A DNA stretch of 47,386 nt, taken from Desulfobacula sp. GTDB lineage: Bacteria; Desulfobacterota; Desulfobacteria; Desulfobacterales; Desulfobacteraceae. The notes under the pieces were generated by a model, which saw nothing but the letters and a program-made list of their open reading frames with translations, did not search any database and was not told the origin of the DNA. The stretch is from the NCBI RefSeq assembly GCF_014237455.1, contig NZ_JABZFL010000034.1, positions 1 to 47,386 of the forward strand, in the 5' to 3' direction. The position numbers and the translations under genes were made by a program. This document shows, piece by piece, positions 24,389 through 33,119 of this stretch. The stretch's first letter is position 1. The number at the start of each line of letters is the position of its first letter.

Positions 24389-25558
24389 ATGGTTCATAAC
24401 GGCTTTCTAACTCGCAGGGATTTCTTAAGACAGAGCGGGGTATCTGCTTTTGGATTTGCTGTCATTATGCAATCCAGTGGGCTATTAACCGGTTGTGGAA
24501 CCATGCCAGTTGATGTGGTTAAAGACTTGAAATCTGTTCACTATCCCAGGCTTTCGGGACAAAAAATACAATCCCCAGACCATTATGGGCAACACGGGTG
24601 CATGGTAGGGTATTACTATGGCCAAAAACTTGTTGGTAGACCTATCAAAATTTTTCCTGAGGTGATTGAGCGTTATATTCGGATCATAGGAAAGCCACCT
24701 TCTGTAATTTATCAACCAAACCCCTTTTACAGAAATCAACCCAACGTGGAATTTGCAAAGGATCAAGCAATCACGGCTGCAGAACATGGCGTAATTCCTT
24801 CCCTTATCCTTGACGTAAGAATGCTTTACGAAGCACGCCGGAGTCATCTCCTCGAGGATATTATTCGCGGGAAAGCCGATGCCCGTCTAAGGAGATATGC
24901 AAAAGAGAGCGTCAAATTTGGCAAACAATACGGAGGCTTTTTTTTCAGAACACTGATTGAAGCCAATGGGGGGACTTATCCCTGGCGGGGTCAGCCGGAA
25001 AAAGTCAAAGAAGCCTGGCGGCACATGTGGGAGTTATTCGAAGTGGAGGGAGCCAATGAATATGTAACCTGGGTATGGGATCAATTCTATCAGGGCTGGT
25101 ATATTTCGAATAGCAATATTGTCAAATGGTCCAGCTGGCCAGATGATTACTATCCGGGTAACCGTTATGTTGACTGGATAGGAATGAACGTCTGGAATTT
25201 TGGCGACTCGCAATCATATAGCCACTGGGAGTCTATTGATGAAGCTCTTGGTTTCGGGTATTCGAACGTTCGAAAGAACCATCCTGACAAGCCTGTGATG
25301 CTCGCTGAATTTGGATGCCACGAACAGGCGGGTAAAGCAAAGTGGGTAAAGGATACCTTTAAACAGGTAAAGGAGAAATACAAAGGGATTAAACTTATAG
25401 GCTGGATCGACTTTCCATGGTACATGCCGGAAAAAAATTCTCCTACCAAAAATATTGTTAATTCATCTATAGATTCTTCCGAAGCATCTTTACGTGCTTT
25501 TGTAAAGGGAGTAGCAGATCCTTATTACTTGGGAAAGGTTCCCTATCGAACTTTTTAA
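24389..25558 (+). CDS. Tat-exported lipoprotein with GH26-like glycoside hydrolase domain
   Basis: About 389 residues. A twin-arginine signal (LTRRDFLRQSG) is followed by a lipobox LLTGC (Cys38, counted from an ATG at 24383), so it is probably folded before export and lipid-anchored. The catalytic part resembles GH26 beta-mannanase-type barrels: RTLIEANGGTYPW carries the candidate acid/base Glu193 and VMLAEFG the candidate nucleophile Glu309; aromatic residues line both (YVTWVWDQFYQGWY, YVDWIGMNVWNFG). The preferred start is the ATG at 24389, six bases after AGGGAG. Likely substrate is a cell-surface or external beta-linked polysaccharide; unproven. Confidence 0.78.
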   Translation: MVHNGFLTRRDFLRQSGVSAFGFAVIMQSSGLLTGCGTMPVDVVKDLKSVHYPRLSGQKIQSPDHYGQHGCMVGYYYGQKLVGRPIKIFPEVIERYIRIIGKPPSVIYQPNPFYRNQPNVEFAKDQAITAAEHGVIPSLILDVRMLYEARRSHLLEDIIRGKADARLRRYAKESVKFGKQYGGFFFRTLIEANGGTYPWRGQPEKVKEAWRHMWELFEVEGANEYVTWVWDQFYQGWYISNSNIVKWSSWPDDYYPGNRYVDWIGMNVWNFGDSQSYSHWESIDEALGFGYSNVRKNHPDKPVMLAEFGCHEQAGKAKWVKDTFKQVKEKYKGIKLIGWIDFPWYMPEKNSPTKNIVNSSIDSSEASLRAFVKGVADPYYLGKVPYRTF

Positions 25559-25795
25559 TATAACCACACACAAACTGGAAAGTGGTCTTGGGGATGGGTC
25601 AAGAGATTATTGTATGATTTCTCATAGATAAAGGTGCATGGTTACAGAGGTGTGCATTCTACCCATCTTCCTTTTGAGACAATAAAAAGTGGTAAAAGCG
25701 ACACCAAAAACCGATATTCAATATATACTCCTTGTATATATTTCTTGACAAAAAGCATTTACTTATCCATTGAATCAGCTTAGAATTTTAATTTA

Positions 25796-25811
25796 TGGCA
25801 TTTGATCTGCT
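25796..25811 (+). promoter_or_regulatory. Possible sigma-54-like promoter
   Basis: TGGCATTTGATCTGCT has GG and GC ten bases apart, but the -12 block is CTGCT instead of TTGCT. It ends 25 bases before the ATG at 25836, leaving a leader of about 14 bases with AAGGAGG. Weak match; a sigma-70-type TTGACA at 25745-25750 is an alternative. Confidence 0.3.
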
Positions 25812-25835
25812 CTCAGTGTTAAGAAGGAGGTCTTT

Positions 25836-26765
25836 ATGGTCCCTCAAAACAATACCTTAATAAAGTATTTATTGACAATTTTATTATGTTCTATTGTTGG
25901 AGGATGCACTTCATTAGGTCCAACGAAACCTAATGAACCATTCCATGGCCCTTATACTGATTTATTTAAAGAAATTATAGAAAGTAATGCTTTGCTCGCA
26001 AAAGAAATAGGAAAATTACCAGATATTCAAGATGGAATTTCATCTGATGAAATGATTGCGTTGAAAAGATTGGATAGGATATATAATGAAAATCCAATAC
26101 ATTTTGATGAATATTTTGATATAATGTACCAGATCGGTTTACCGGAAGTTAGAAAGTATTGTACGCCATTGCAGGCCCTTTTTTGGCTTTTACAAAAAAA
26201 TCCTGAGTTAGCCTACCGACGTATCAAAGAAAAAGAAATCAACTGGTTGTTATCGTCGGCATGGTTTTCTTATTATGACAAATCAAGGTGGGGGAATCCA
26301 CAAGATGTCATGGATCGTTTAAACGCTCCAATTGTGTTTGAACTTTGGCTCAGGAGAAATTTTAAATATAATTGGAAAAAATTACCTGTAAGAAATCCTA
26401 TATCTGCTCTTCAAACGGCGAAACAAACACTCAAAATAAAGAAGGGTATATGTACTGATGCAGCGTACCTCGCTTATATATGCCTTGGTAAAGCTGGTTA
26501 CGAGACAATCCCTTTGCGGGCGTATTTTCACAAAGAGTCGAGTAAAAGCCCATTAGGGTATGTCGTGGGCCACACCATTTGTGTGATAAAAAAAGGGAAT
26601 GAATTTTACATGGCAGGCGATTCAAATGCAATGGAAGCAATGGAAACGACAAAACGTCCATTTAGAAATCTAAAAGAAATAGCAGAATATATGGCAGAGT
26701 TCCAAGGGTGCCATTTACAAGGTTACACTACCGGTTTTGATGCATTTTACCGTTTGAGATTTTAG
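25836..26765 (+). CDS. Lipoprotein with transglutaminase-like (papain-fold) domain
   Basis: 309 residues with lipobox IVGGC (Cys24). The C-terminal third has a plausible Cys-His-Asp triad of the transglutaminase-like superfamily: Cys206 in IKKGICTDAAYLAYICLGKAGYE, His246 in VVGHTICVIKKGNEFY and Asp262 in AGDSN. The N-terminal 180 residues are helical and unrecognised. Bacterial members act as peptidases, amidases or cross-linkers of proteins or peptidoglycan. Base composition is clearly more AT-rich than the flanking core genes, consistent with transfer. AAGGAGG lies five bases before the start. It sits between the GH26-like gene and the IS element. Confidence 0.75.
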   Translation: MVPQNNTLIKYLLTILLCSIVGGCTSLGPTKPNEPFHGPYTDLFKEIIESNALLAKEIGKLPDIQDGISSDEMIALKRLDRIYNENPIHFDEYFDIMYQIGLPEVRKYCTPLQALFWLLQKNPELAYRRIKEKEINWLLSSAWFSYYDKSRWGNPQDVMDRLNAPIVFELWLRRNFKYNWKKLPVRNPISALQTAKQTLKIKKGICTDAAYLAYICLGKAGYETIPLRAYFHKESSKSPLGYVVGHTICVIKKGNEFYMAGDSNAMEAMETTKRPFRNLKEIAEYMAEFQGCHLQGYTTGFDAFYRLRF

Positions 26766-26816
26766 TTGGTTTTATGATGAACTTATTGATCCTACCCCAA
26801 TAAACTGGAGACCGAG

Positions 26817-27698
26817 TTAAGCCACATTTTTCAGGTTATACCATTCCTGCTCACAGTGAGCAGGCGCTTTCCAGCCATTGGCCGAATGTTTCCTTCTTTG
26901 ATTATAATAAACCTCAATATATTTAAAGAGAATTCTTTCAGTCTCTTCAAAACTATTAAAACGAATATGGTAGACCAACTGTGTTTTTAATGTATGAAAA
27001 AATGATTCTGCAACAGCGTTATCCCAGCAATTTCCCTTACGGCTCATGCTTTGAATAAAACCATGTTTCTTAAGTGCTTTTTTAAAATCTTGACTGGCGT
27101 ATTGCACACCACGATCACTGTGGATCATCAATCCCTTCCCAGGCCTGCGGCGCATGATAGCTTTTTTCAATGCCAGAATAACCGAGTGCCTTTCAAGGGA
27201 ACCGCTTAAATCCCAGCCTACAACACATCTGGAAAACAGATCTATAAAAATAGTCAAATAGTACCATTGCCTGCCAATCTTTAAATATGTAATATCGGTT
27301 ACCCATACTGTGTTCGGTGCTTCAACATCAAATTCCCTGTTCAACAGGTTAGGGGCCACTGGCTCATTATGTTTGGAATCAGTGGTGACAACAAATTTCT
27401 TTAATCTTTTACATTTCAGATTCATGTCGCGCATCAGACGAGCAACTCTATTTTGACCAACATTATAAAATTCGGGGTCATCATGGAGGTCTGCTGTGAT
27501 CAGTGGGCTGCCAGCCATACCATTATGCTCTGAAAACAATTCAAAAATACGTTTTTTTAAATGCTCGTTTCTCATAGCCCGTGCTGATGGTGCCCTGTTT
27601 TGCCAATGATAGAAACCGCTCATAGATAGTTTCAATACCTGGCACATCTTCTTCATCGTAAATTTAGAGCGGTGAGCTTTAATAAATTGATATCTCAT
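26817..27698 (-). CDS. IS3-family transposase OrfB (DDE integrase)
   Basis: 293 residues. HTH_21-like N-terminal region (MKKMCQVLKLSMSGFYHWQNR), then an rve core with the DDE triad: Asp in VWVTDITYLKIG, Asp in MIHSDRGVQYAS and Glu in the helix AVAESFFHTLKTQ. The ATG overlaps the OrfA stop (ATGA). In IS3 elements the active transposase is an OrfAB fusion made by -1 frameshifting; see the A7 site at 27728-27734. Confidence 0.94.
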   Translation of the reverse strand: MRYQFIKAHRSKFTMKKMCQVLKLSMSGFYHWQNRAPSARAMRNEHLKKRIFELFSEHNGMAGSPLITADLHDDPEFYNVGQNRVARLMRDMNLKCKRLKKFVVTTDSKHNEPVAPNLLNREFDVEAPNTVWVTDITYLKIGRQWYYLTIFIDLFSRCVVGWDLSGSLERHSVILALKKAIMRRRPGKGLMIHSDRGVQYASQDFKKALKKHGFIQSMSRKGNCWDNAVAESFFHTLKTQLVYHIRFNSFEETERILFKYIEVYYNQRRKHSANGWKAPAHCEQEWYNLKNVA

Positions 27699-28003
27699 TT
27701 CGATGTCCTGCTGAAGATGGCCATGGCTTTTTTTAATATGTCTCTCTCCATTTCAGTATCCCGAAGCTTTTTTCCAAGCTCCCGAATTCGTTTCTGATTT
27801 GGGGTCAATGCCTCAACACCATTGCCGGGGAATACATATTGCCCGCTTGCCCGGTGGTACTCACGTCGCCAGCGATATAGGAGATCTTTGCCAATACCTA
27901 AATTTTCTGCCACCCCAGTAACAGATCGCCCAGGTTCAGAGCATAATAGAACTGCATTCCTTTTGAAATCCTGATCAAATTTTCTTCTGGATTTCGAACT
28001 CAT
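27695..28003 (-). CDS. IS3-family OrfA (helix-turn-helix)
   Basis: 102 residues with a transposase_8 HTH (KFDQDFKRNAVLLCSEPGRSVTGVAENLGIGKDLLYRW) and a leucine-zipper-like C-terminal helix (LGKKLRDTEMERDILKKA). It binds the terminal repeats and represses or, as part of OrfAB, transposes the element. Confidence 0.93.
   Translation of the reverse strand: MSSKSRRKFDQDFKRNAVLLCSEPGRSVTGVAENLGIGKDLLYRWRREYHRASGQYVFPGNGVEALTPNQKRIRELGKKLRDTEMERDILKKAMAIFSRTSK
27728..27734 (-). other. A7 programmed -1 frameshift site
   Basis: Codons TTA AAA AAA GCC on the minus strand contain a seven-A slippery run just before the end of orfA. A -1 slip leads through KSHGHLQQDIE into orfB (MRYQ...). This fits the standard IS3 expression mechanism. 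Confidence 0.7.
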
Positions 28004-28069
28004 GTTTTGTCCTCCTTAATTTTCATTATAGAGGCTTAACTGAGTGTCTACAATACCGGGGGAGGATCA

Positions 28070-28364
28070 AAAAAACATTCGCCAGACTTTTGTTTTAAAA
28101 ACCATTCATATTAATTTTTGTTCATACCTGTTCAAATTTTTCAAGAGCTTTTGTCCAGATATATTTATATCTTTGCCCTATTCAAGACGTATGTAACAAA
28201 TATTTTTTAACCTTGGAGGAAATGTCGATTAATAAAGCCAAGCCATGTATTAAAAAATACTGCTATTTTAATGGTTTAGATAGGTTTTTAAAAATCGACT
28301 CTACCTGTTCCACATCAATGATTTCCGGTCGCTTCAATGGGTTCTATTGCCGATAAATTTTCTT
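28070..28364. other. Intergenic junction between the IS element and yejE
   Basis: 295 bases, AT-rich, with no gene I can support and no recognisable start of the ATPase gene expected downstream of yejE. No terminator hairpin was found. Confidence 0.5.
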
Positions 28365-29405
28365 TTATTCATAGATGGTGTGAAGCTTCGGATCAAAGGC
28401 TTCTCGTATGCCTTCACCGATAAAGGTGACCGTCATAAGGGTTGTTACAAGGGCAGCTACGACAGAAGAGACAATCCACCAGGCCTCCATGTTCTGCCAG
28501 CCCTGTGACAACAATTCCCCCCAGGAAGGTGTCGGGGCAGGCAGCCCGAACCCCAGATAATCAAGGGATGTTAAAGCGACAATCCCCCCTGAAATGGCAA
28601 AGGGGGCATAGGTCACGATTACGGAAATGGTGTTGGGGATAATGTGTTTGAATATGATCCTTGCATGGGATGCTCCAAGAGACCGCACTGCCAGAATATA
28701 TTCCCTTTCTTTTTCTTTATAGGTCATGGTTCGCATGACCCAGGTAATGCCGATCCACCCGAAAAAGGCCATGATCAAAAGCAAAATCATGAAATTTGGA
28801 ATCACAATGGAGGCAATGATAATGATCACATATAAAAACGGGACATTATTCCAGATTTCGATGATCCGCTGGAAGATTAAATCAAATTTCCCTCCGAAAT
28901 ATCCCATGGAACAGCCAATGGTAATCCCGACGCTATAGTTCATGATCAAAAGAACAAAAGAAAAAAGAATGGCGGTTCGAAACCCGTAGACAAGGCGCGC
29001 AAGAATATCTCTGCCCACATTGTCGGTTCCCAGAAAATGCTTTTCTTTAAATGAGGGGGGAAACGGCGGATACGAATTGAGTTTCAAATCATTCTCATAA
29101 GGGTTATAGGGAACCGGGGGCAGGATGACAAAATTGGATGACGTCTCAAACTTTTTTTTAAGATCCCTGTAATTGGTTTCATACTCATAGCCAAGATTAA
29201 AAACAGAGCCCGGGATCATAGTGGTATAGGTTGGAAAATAAAGAGTGCCGTTATAATAAACCAGCAATGCCCGCGAATTGATAAAGGCCTCGGCAAAAAA
29301 AGAAAAAAAGATCATTAAAGAAAGAATAACAAATGACCAGAATCCTCTTTTAATGGATCGAAACCGTTTGATCTTTTTTATGGTAACAGGATTTAAAGAT
29401 ATCAT
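28365..29405 (-). CDS. yejE: ABC transporter permease, YejE-like (microcin C/peptide family)
   Basis: 346 residues. The large periplasmic insert (NSRALLVYYNGTLYFPTYT, YPPFPPSFKEKHFLGTDNVGRDILARLVYG) and the family 5 permease EAA loop (RSLGASHARIIFKHIIPNTISVI) are typical of YejE of the YejABEF oligopeptide/microcin C importer. It overlaps yejB by four bases. The expected YejF ATPase is absent downstream, where an AT-rich gap and the IS3 element begin. The import function therefore depends on an ATPase encoded elsewhere. Confidence 0.88.
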   Translation of the reverse strand: MISLNPVTIKKIKRFRSIKRGFWSFVILSLMIFFSFFAEAFINSRALLVYYNGTLYFPTYTTMIPGSVFNLGYEYETNYRDLKKKFETSSNFVILPPVPYNPYENDLKLNSYPPFPPSFKEKHFLGTDNVGRDILARLVYGFRTAILFSFVLLIMNYSVGITIGCSMGYFGGKFDLIFQRIIEIWNNVPFLYVIIIIASIVIPNFMILLLIMAFFGWIGITWVMRTMTYKEKEREYILAVRSLGASHARIIFKHIIPNTISVIVTYAPFAISGGIVALTSLDYLGFGLPAPTPSWGELLSQGWQNMEAWWIVSSVVAALVTTLMTVTFIGEGIREAFDPKLHTIYE

Positions 29406-30436
29406 TTAAACCTCACCCTGGGATCGACAAGCGCAACACAGATGTCGGATAGAATATTACCAATCATGAACAAGAGGGATGAGATAACAAGGATACCCAT
29501 CACCACCGGGTAATCCCTGTCAAGAATGGATTCATATCCCAAAAGCCCCATACCGTTGATATTGAATACTTTTTCAATCAAAAATGATCCCATTAAAAGG
29601 ATGGAGATATTATTTCCAAAGCTGGTTGCCAGGGGAATCAGACTGTTTTGCATGGCATGATTCAGTACAGCTTTTTTAAAGGGAAGCCCTTTGGCAATGG
29701 CTGTTCTGACATAATCGGAAGACAGATTATCCATAAGGGTGTTTTTCATCAAAAGTGTCATCACGGTAAAAGAACCAATGACATAGGAAAACAGGGGTAA
29801 AATGGTATGCCAGGCAATATCCAGAATTTTTTCAAACAGATTCATCTCTTCAAACAATTCGGACACAAGCCCTCCCAAAGGGAACACATCATAATTGGAT
29901 GCAAACAAAACCAGCATGAATACGCCTGCCACCCATCCGGGAATGGCATAACCCGTAAAAATAATGATGGATGTAATATTATCAAATCCGGTTTTATGCC
30001 GAATGGCCTTTGCAACGCCAAGGGGAATACAGACCCCGTAAATCATGATCAGGCTTAAGATGCCAAAATAAAGAGAGATGGGAATTCGGTCTCTTATCAT
30101 ATCCCAGACCGGATCATAATATCGTGTGGATTGACCCAGATCTCCTCTCAACACTTTGCCAAGCCAGATAAAATAGCTGGTTAATACAGGTTTATCAAAC
30201 CCGTAGTATTCTTTTAATTTTTGGATTTGTTCGTGGGAAAGGGGTTGCTCGCTACCTGGGCCGGACATGGAAGATGAACCTGATCCGCCGTGGCCTGTCT
30301 GCATGGCCCTTGTATCGGTAATAATTCTTTCAATGGGGCCTCCGGGTACAAAACGAGTGATGGTAAAAACCATAATGGTAATACCGATGAATGTCGGTAT
30401 CACCAGAAGCAATCGTCTTATGAAATATGCGGTCAT
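29402..30436 (-). CDS. yejB: ABC transporter permease, YejB-like
   Basis: 344 residues. Starts MTAYFIRRLLLVIPTFIGI, has the Ser/Gly-rich insert (HGGSGSSSMSGPGSE) between the first helix and QIQKLKEYYGFDKPV that marks YejB, and the permease EAA region (YVRTAIAKGLPFKKAVLNHAMQNSLIPL). It overlaps alaS by four bases and yejE by four bases, so it is translated with them. The combination with alaS is probably a chromosomal accident rather than a pathway. Confidence 0.88.
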   Translation of the reverse strand: MTAYFIRRLLLVIPTFIGITIMVFTITRFVPGGPIERIITDTRAMQTGHGGSGSSSMSGPGSEQPLSHEQIQKLKEYYGFDKPVLTSYFIWLGKVLRGDLGQSTRYYDPVWDMIRDRIPISLYFGILSLIMIYGVCIPLGVAKAIRHKTGFDNITSIIIFTGYAIPGWVAGVFMLVLFASNYDVFPLGGLVSELFEEMNLFEKILDIAWHTILPLFSYVIGSFTVMTLLMKNTLMDNLSSDYVRTAIAKGLPFKKAVLNHAMQNSLIPLATSFGNNISILLMGSFLIEKVFNINGMGLLGYESILDRDYPVVMGILVISSLLFMIGNILSDICVALVDPRVRFK

Positions 30437-33093
30437 GACATTGTTTTAAATACGGATTCAAGTGCCTTATCAAGGTTTTCAGGTTTTGTGCCGCCGGCCT
30501 GGGCCATATCGGGACGGCCACCACCGCCGCCGCCAACTATTTTAGCCGCTGCTTTTACAATATCGCCTGCTTTATATTCTTTTGTCAAATCCTCGGTCAC
30601 AATAGAAATCAATAACGCTTTCCCACCGGATTGGGCGCCAAGAAGGACGACCCCGGATCCTATTTTTGTCTTGAATTTATCAGCCAGATCTCTTAACTGG
30701 GACGGATTTTCAATCTCCACCCGCCTTGAAATCACTTTGACACCGTTTATTTCCCTTATGGCATCATCAATATTTTCAACAGATTTTGACGCCATTTTTG
30801 CTTTCATGGATTCAAGTTCTTTTTCAAGAGTCTTCTTGTCTTTTAATACCACCTCAATCTTTGATACCACGTCCTCTTTTGCCCCTTTCAACCGATCTGC
30901 TACAGAATCAATCAGATGCTGATCCTTGTGAACGGTATCAAGTGCCGCCTGGCCGGTTACAGCTTCGATTCTTCGAACGCCGGAAGCAATCCCGCCTTCT
31001 GACAAAATTTTAAACAGTCCGATATCACCGGATGATTTTGTATGGGTTCCCCCGCAAAGCTCCCGGGAGAATGACCCTTGGGAAACCACCCTTACCACAT
31101 CCCCGTATTTTTCTTCAAACAGGGCGGTAGCACCTGCTTTAACCGCCTCATCCATGTTCATCTCTTCTGTCTCAATTGAATGATTTTCACGAATCCTTAA
31201 GTTGACTTCATTCTCTATGGCCTGAATATCCTGGATAGAAATAGATGAAAAATGGGTAAAATCAAATCTTAATCTTGTGTCTGTTACAAGAGAACCGGCT
31301 TGTTTAATATGATCCCCCAGGACTTTTCTCAAGGCCGAATGAAGGATATGGGTGGCCGTATGGTTCACTGCTGTATTTTGTCTTTTCTGTGCATCTACCT
31401 TGAGTATAAATGTATCCCCTTTTTTAACCTCGCCTTTTTCAACCATACCTTTATGGATGGCAAGCCCGGTGGGATCTTTCACCGTGTCCGTAATCGTGAT
31501 GACGCAAGTTTCATTTTCAAATCCGCCTGCATCTCCCGCCTGGCCGCCGGATTCTGCATAAAAGACTGTAGCGGCGGTTACAATTTCTATGATATCGCCC
31601 TGTTTAGCCGTTTCAATTTCCTTATCATCCTGGACAATGATGAGCACATCCGACTCTCCTTCAATAGTGTCATAGCCCTCAAAAGAAGTCTTTATCCCTT
31701 TTGAAGTCAGGGCTTTATAAGCAACACCCACGCCTGCAAATTTTTTAGTGGACTTTGACCTTGCTTTTTGTTCTGCCATGGCCTGGTCAAACCCTACCAT
31801 GTCAAGATCAATATCCATCTCTTTGACGTGATCGACAATGATGTCCACTGGAAATCCATAGGTATCATAGAGCTTGAAAATCATATCCCCAGTAATTTCT
31901 CTTTTTGGTATGAACTCTTTACCGTCTTTCACAAAAATAGGCCCATCTCGATCCGGAAGGTCTTCAATTACGACTTCCAGAAGTTTCATCCCGGCATCCA
32001 GGGTTTCAAGAAATTTTTCCTCTTCATTCTTCACCACATTCAAAATAAATGCAGCAGAATCTTTCAACTCGGGATAAGCTTCATCCATAATTGCAAAAAC
32101 CGTCTGTACCGTCTCATGCATAAAAGGTTTGACAAGCCCGATACTTCTTCCATACCGAATGGCCCGCCTCATGATGCGACGAAGCACGTACCCGCGTCCT
32201 TCATTGGAGGGCATCACTCCGTCACAAATCAGGAAAGCAGATGCCCTGGAATGATCGGCAATGACCTTCATGGCCACTTCAACCAGATCAGACTCATGCC
32301 GTTTTTTATTGGAAAGTTCCCCGACTTTTTCCATAATAGGCACAAAAAGGTCTGTGTCATAATTTGTGGGAACCCCCTGGAGAACCGAAATCACCCGTTC
32401 AAGACCCAGGCCCGTATCTATACTTGGTTTTGGCAATGGTGTCATATTGCCCTGTTCATCTTTTTCAAACTGCATGAACACAAGGTTCCATAATTCCAGC
32501 CACCGGTCACAGTCACACCCGACAGCACAGTCTTTGCTGTCACAGCCAAATTCTATGCCACGGTCAATATGAATTTCACTGCAGGGTCCGCAAGGCCCTG
32601 TGTCTCCCATAGACCAGAAGTTATCCTCTTCTCCAAGCCGCACAATTCTTTCCGGAGGAACACCCGCGACTTTCTGCCAAAGGTCAAAGGCCTCATCGTC
32701 ATCAAGAAAAACAGACACCCAGAGTTTATCCTTGTCAAACCCATAGCCGTTTGTGAGAAGATCCCAACAAAAGTCAATGGCTTTTTCCTTAAAATAATTA
32801 CCAAAGGAAAAATTGCCCAGCATTTCAAAAAAAGTATGATGCCTTGCCGTATACCCGACATTTTCAAGGTCATTATGTTTTCCGCCGGCCCTGACACATT
32901 TTTGAGAGGTTACCGCAGTTAAATAATCCCTTTTTTCATCTCCCGTGAAAACCCGTTTAAACTGCACCATTCCGGAATTCACAAACAAAAGGGTCGGATC
33001 ATCCTGTGGTACAAGGGAAGACGATCTTACCTGCTGATGATTGTGTTTTTTAAAATACTCGATAAACATCTTTCTGGCATCATTGCCTGTCAT
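30433..33093 (-). CDS. alaS: Alanyl-tRNA synthetase
   Basis: 886 residues, the standard bacterial length. Class II motif 2 region with RHHTFFEMLGNFSFGNYFK, the tRNA-recognition region, the editing domain with HTATHILHSALRKVLGDH and CGGTHTKSSGDIGLF (zinc-binding His/Cys residues), and the C-Ala domain with a GGGGGGRPDMAQAGG motif. It charges tRNA-Ala and clears mischarged Ser/Gly. It follows recA with a 26-base gap, a common arrangement in deltaproteobacteria. Confidence 0.98.
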   Translation of the reverse strand: MTGNDARKMFIEYFKKHNHQQVRSSSLVPQDDPTLLFVNSGMVQFKRVFTGDEKRDYLTAVTSQKCVRAGGKHNDLENVGYTARHHTFFEMLGNFSFGNYFKEKAIDFCWDLLTNGYGFDKDKLWVSVFLDDDEAFDLWQKVAGVPPERIVRLGEEDNFWSMGDTGPCGPCSEIHIDRGIEFGCDSKDCAVGCDCDRWLELWNLVFMQFEKDEQGNMTPLPKPSIDTGLGLERVISVLQGVPTNYDTDLFVPIMEKVGELSNKKRHESDLVEVAMKVIADHSRASAFLICDGVMPSNEGRGYVLRRIMRRAIRYGRSIGLVKPFMHETVQTVFAIMDEAYPELKDSAAFILNVVKNEEEKFLETLDAGMKLLEVVIEDLPDRDGPIFVKDGKEFIPKREITGDMIFKLYDTYGFPVDIIVDHVKEMDIDLDMVGFDQAMAEQKARSKSTKKFAGVGVAYKALTSKGIKTSFEGYDTIEGESDVLIIVQDDKEIETAKQGDIIEIVTAATVFYAESGGQAGDAGGFENETCVITITDTVKDPTGLAIHKGMVEKGEVKKGDTFILKVDAQKRQNTAVNHTATHILHSALRKVLGDHIKQAGSLVTDTRLRFDFTHFSSISIQDIQAIENEVNLRIRENHSIETEEMNMDEAVKAGATALFEEKYGDVVRVVSQGSFSRELCGGTHTKSSGDIGLFKILSEGGIASGVRRIEAVTGQAALDTVHKDQHLIDSVADRLKGAKEDVVSKIEVVLKDKKTLEKELESMKAKMASKSVENIDDAIREINGVKVISRRVEIENPSQLRDLADKFKTKIGSGVVLLGAQSGGKALLISIVTEDLTKEYKAGDIVKAAAKIVGGGGGGRPDMAQAGGTKPENLDKALESVFKTMS

Positions 33094-33119
33094 ATCACAA
33101 CTCCTAATTCACTAAATCA

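Larger units (their letters stand above)
26787..28069 (-). mobile_element. IS3-family insertion sequence, complete, 1283 bp
   Basis: The element begins TGATCCTACCCC at 26787 and ends GGGGGAGGATCA at 28069. The ends form imperfect inverted repeats of about 39 bp (26787-26825 and 28031-28069; shared TGATCCT-CCCC and AGTTAAGCC). It carries orfA and orfB with a 4-base overlap and an A7 slippage site. I do not see matching 3- or 4-base target duplications at the flanks, so it may be old or rearranged after insertion. Confidence 0.9.

Noticed and set aside
26782-28073. Target-site duplication of the IS3 element
   Set aside because: Flanking bases left (TTAT) and right (AAAA) do not match, so no duplication is claimed.
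31768-32493. 241-codon frame on the plus strand
   Set aside because: Antisense to alaS; no RBS or domain, and alaS is unambiguous.
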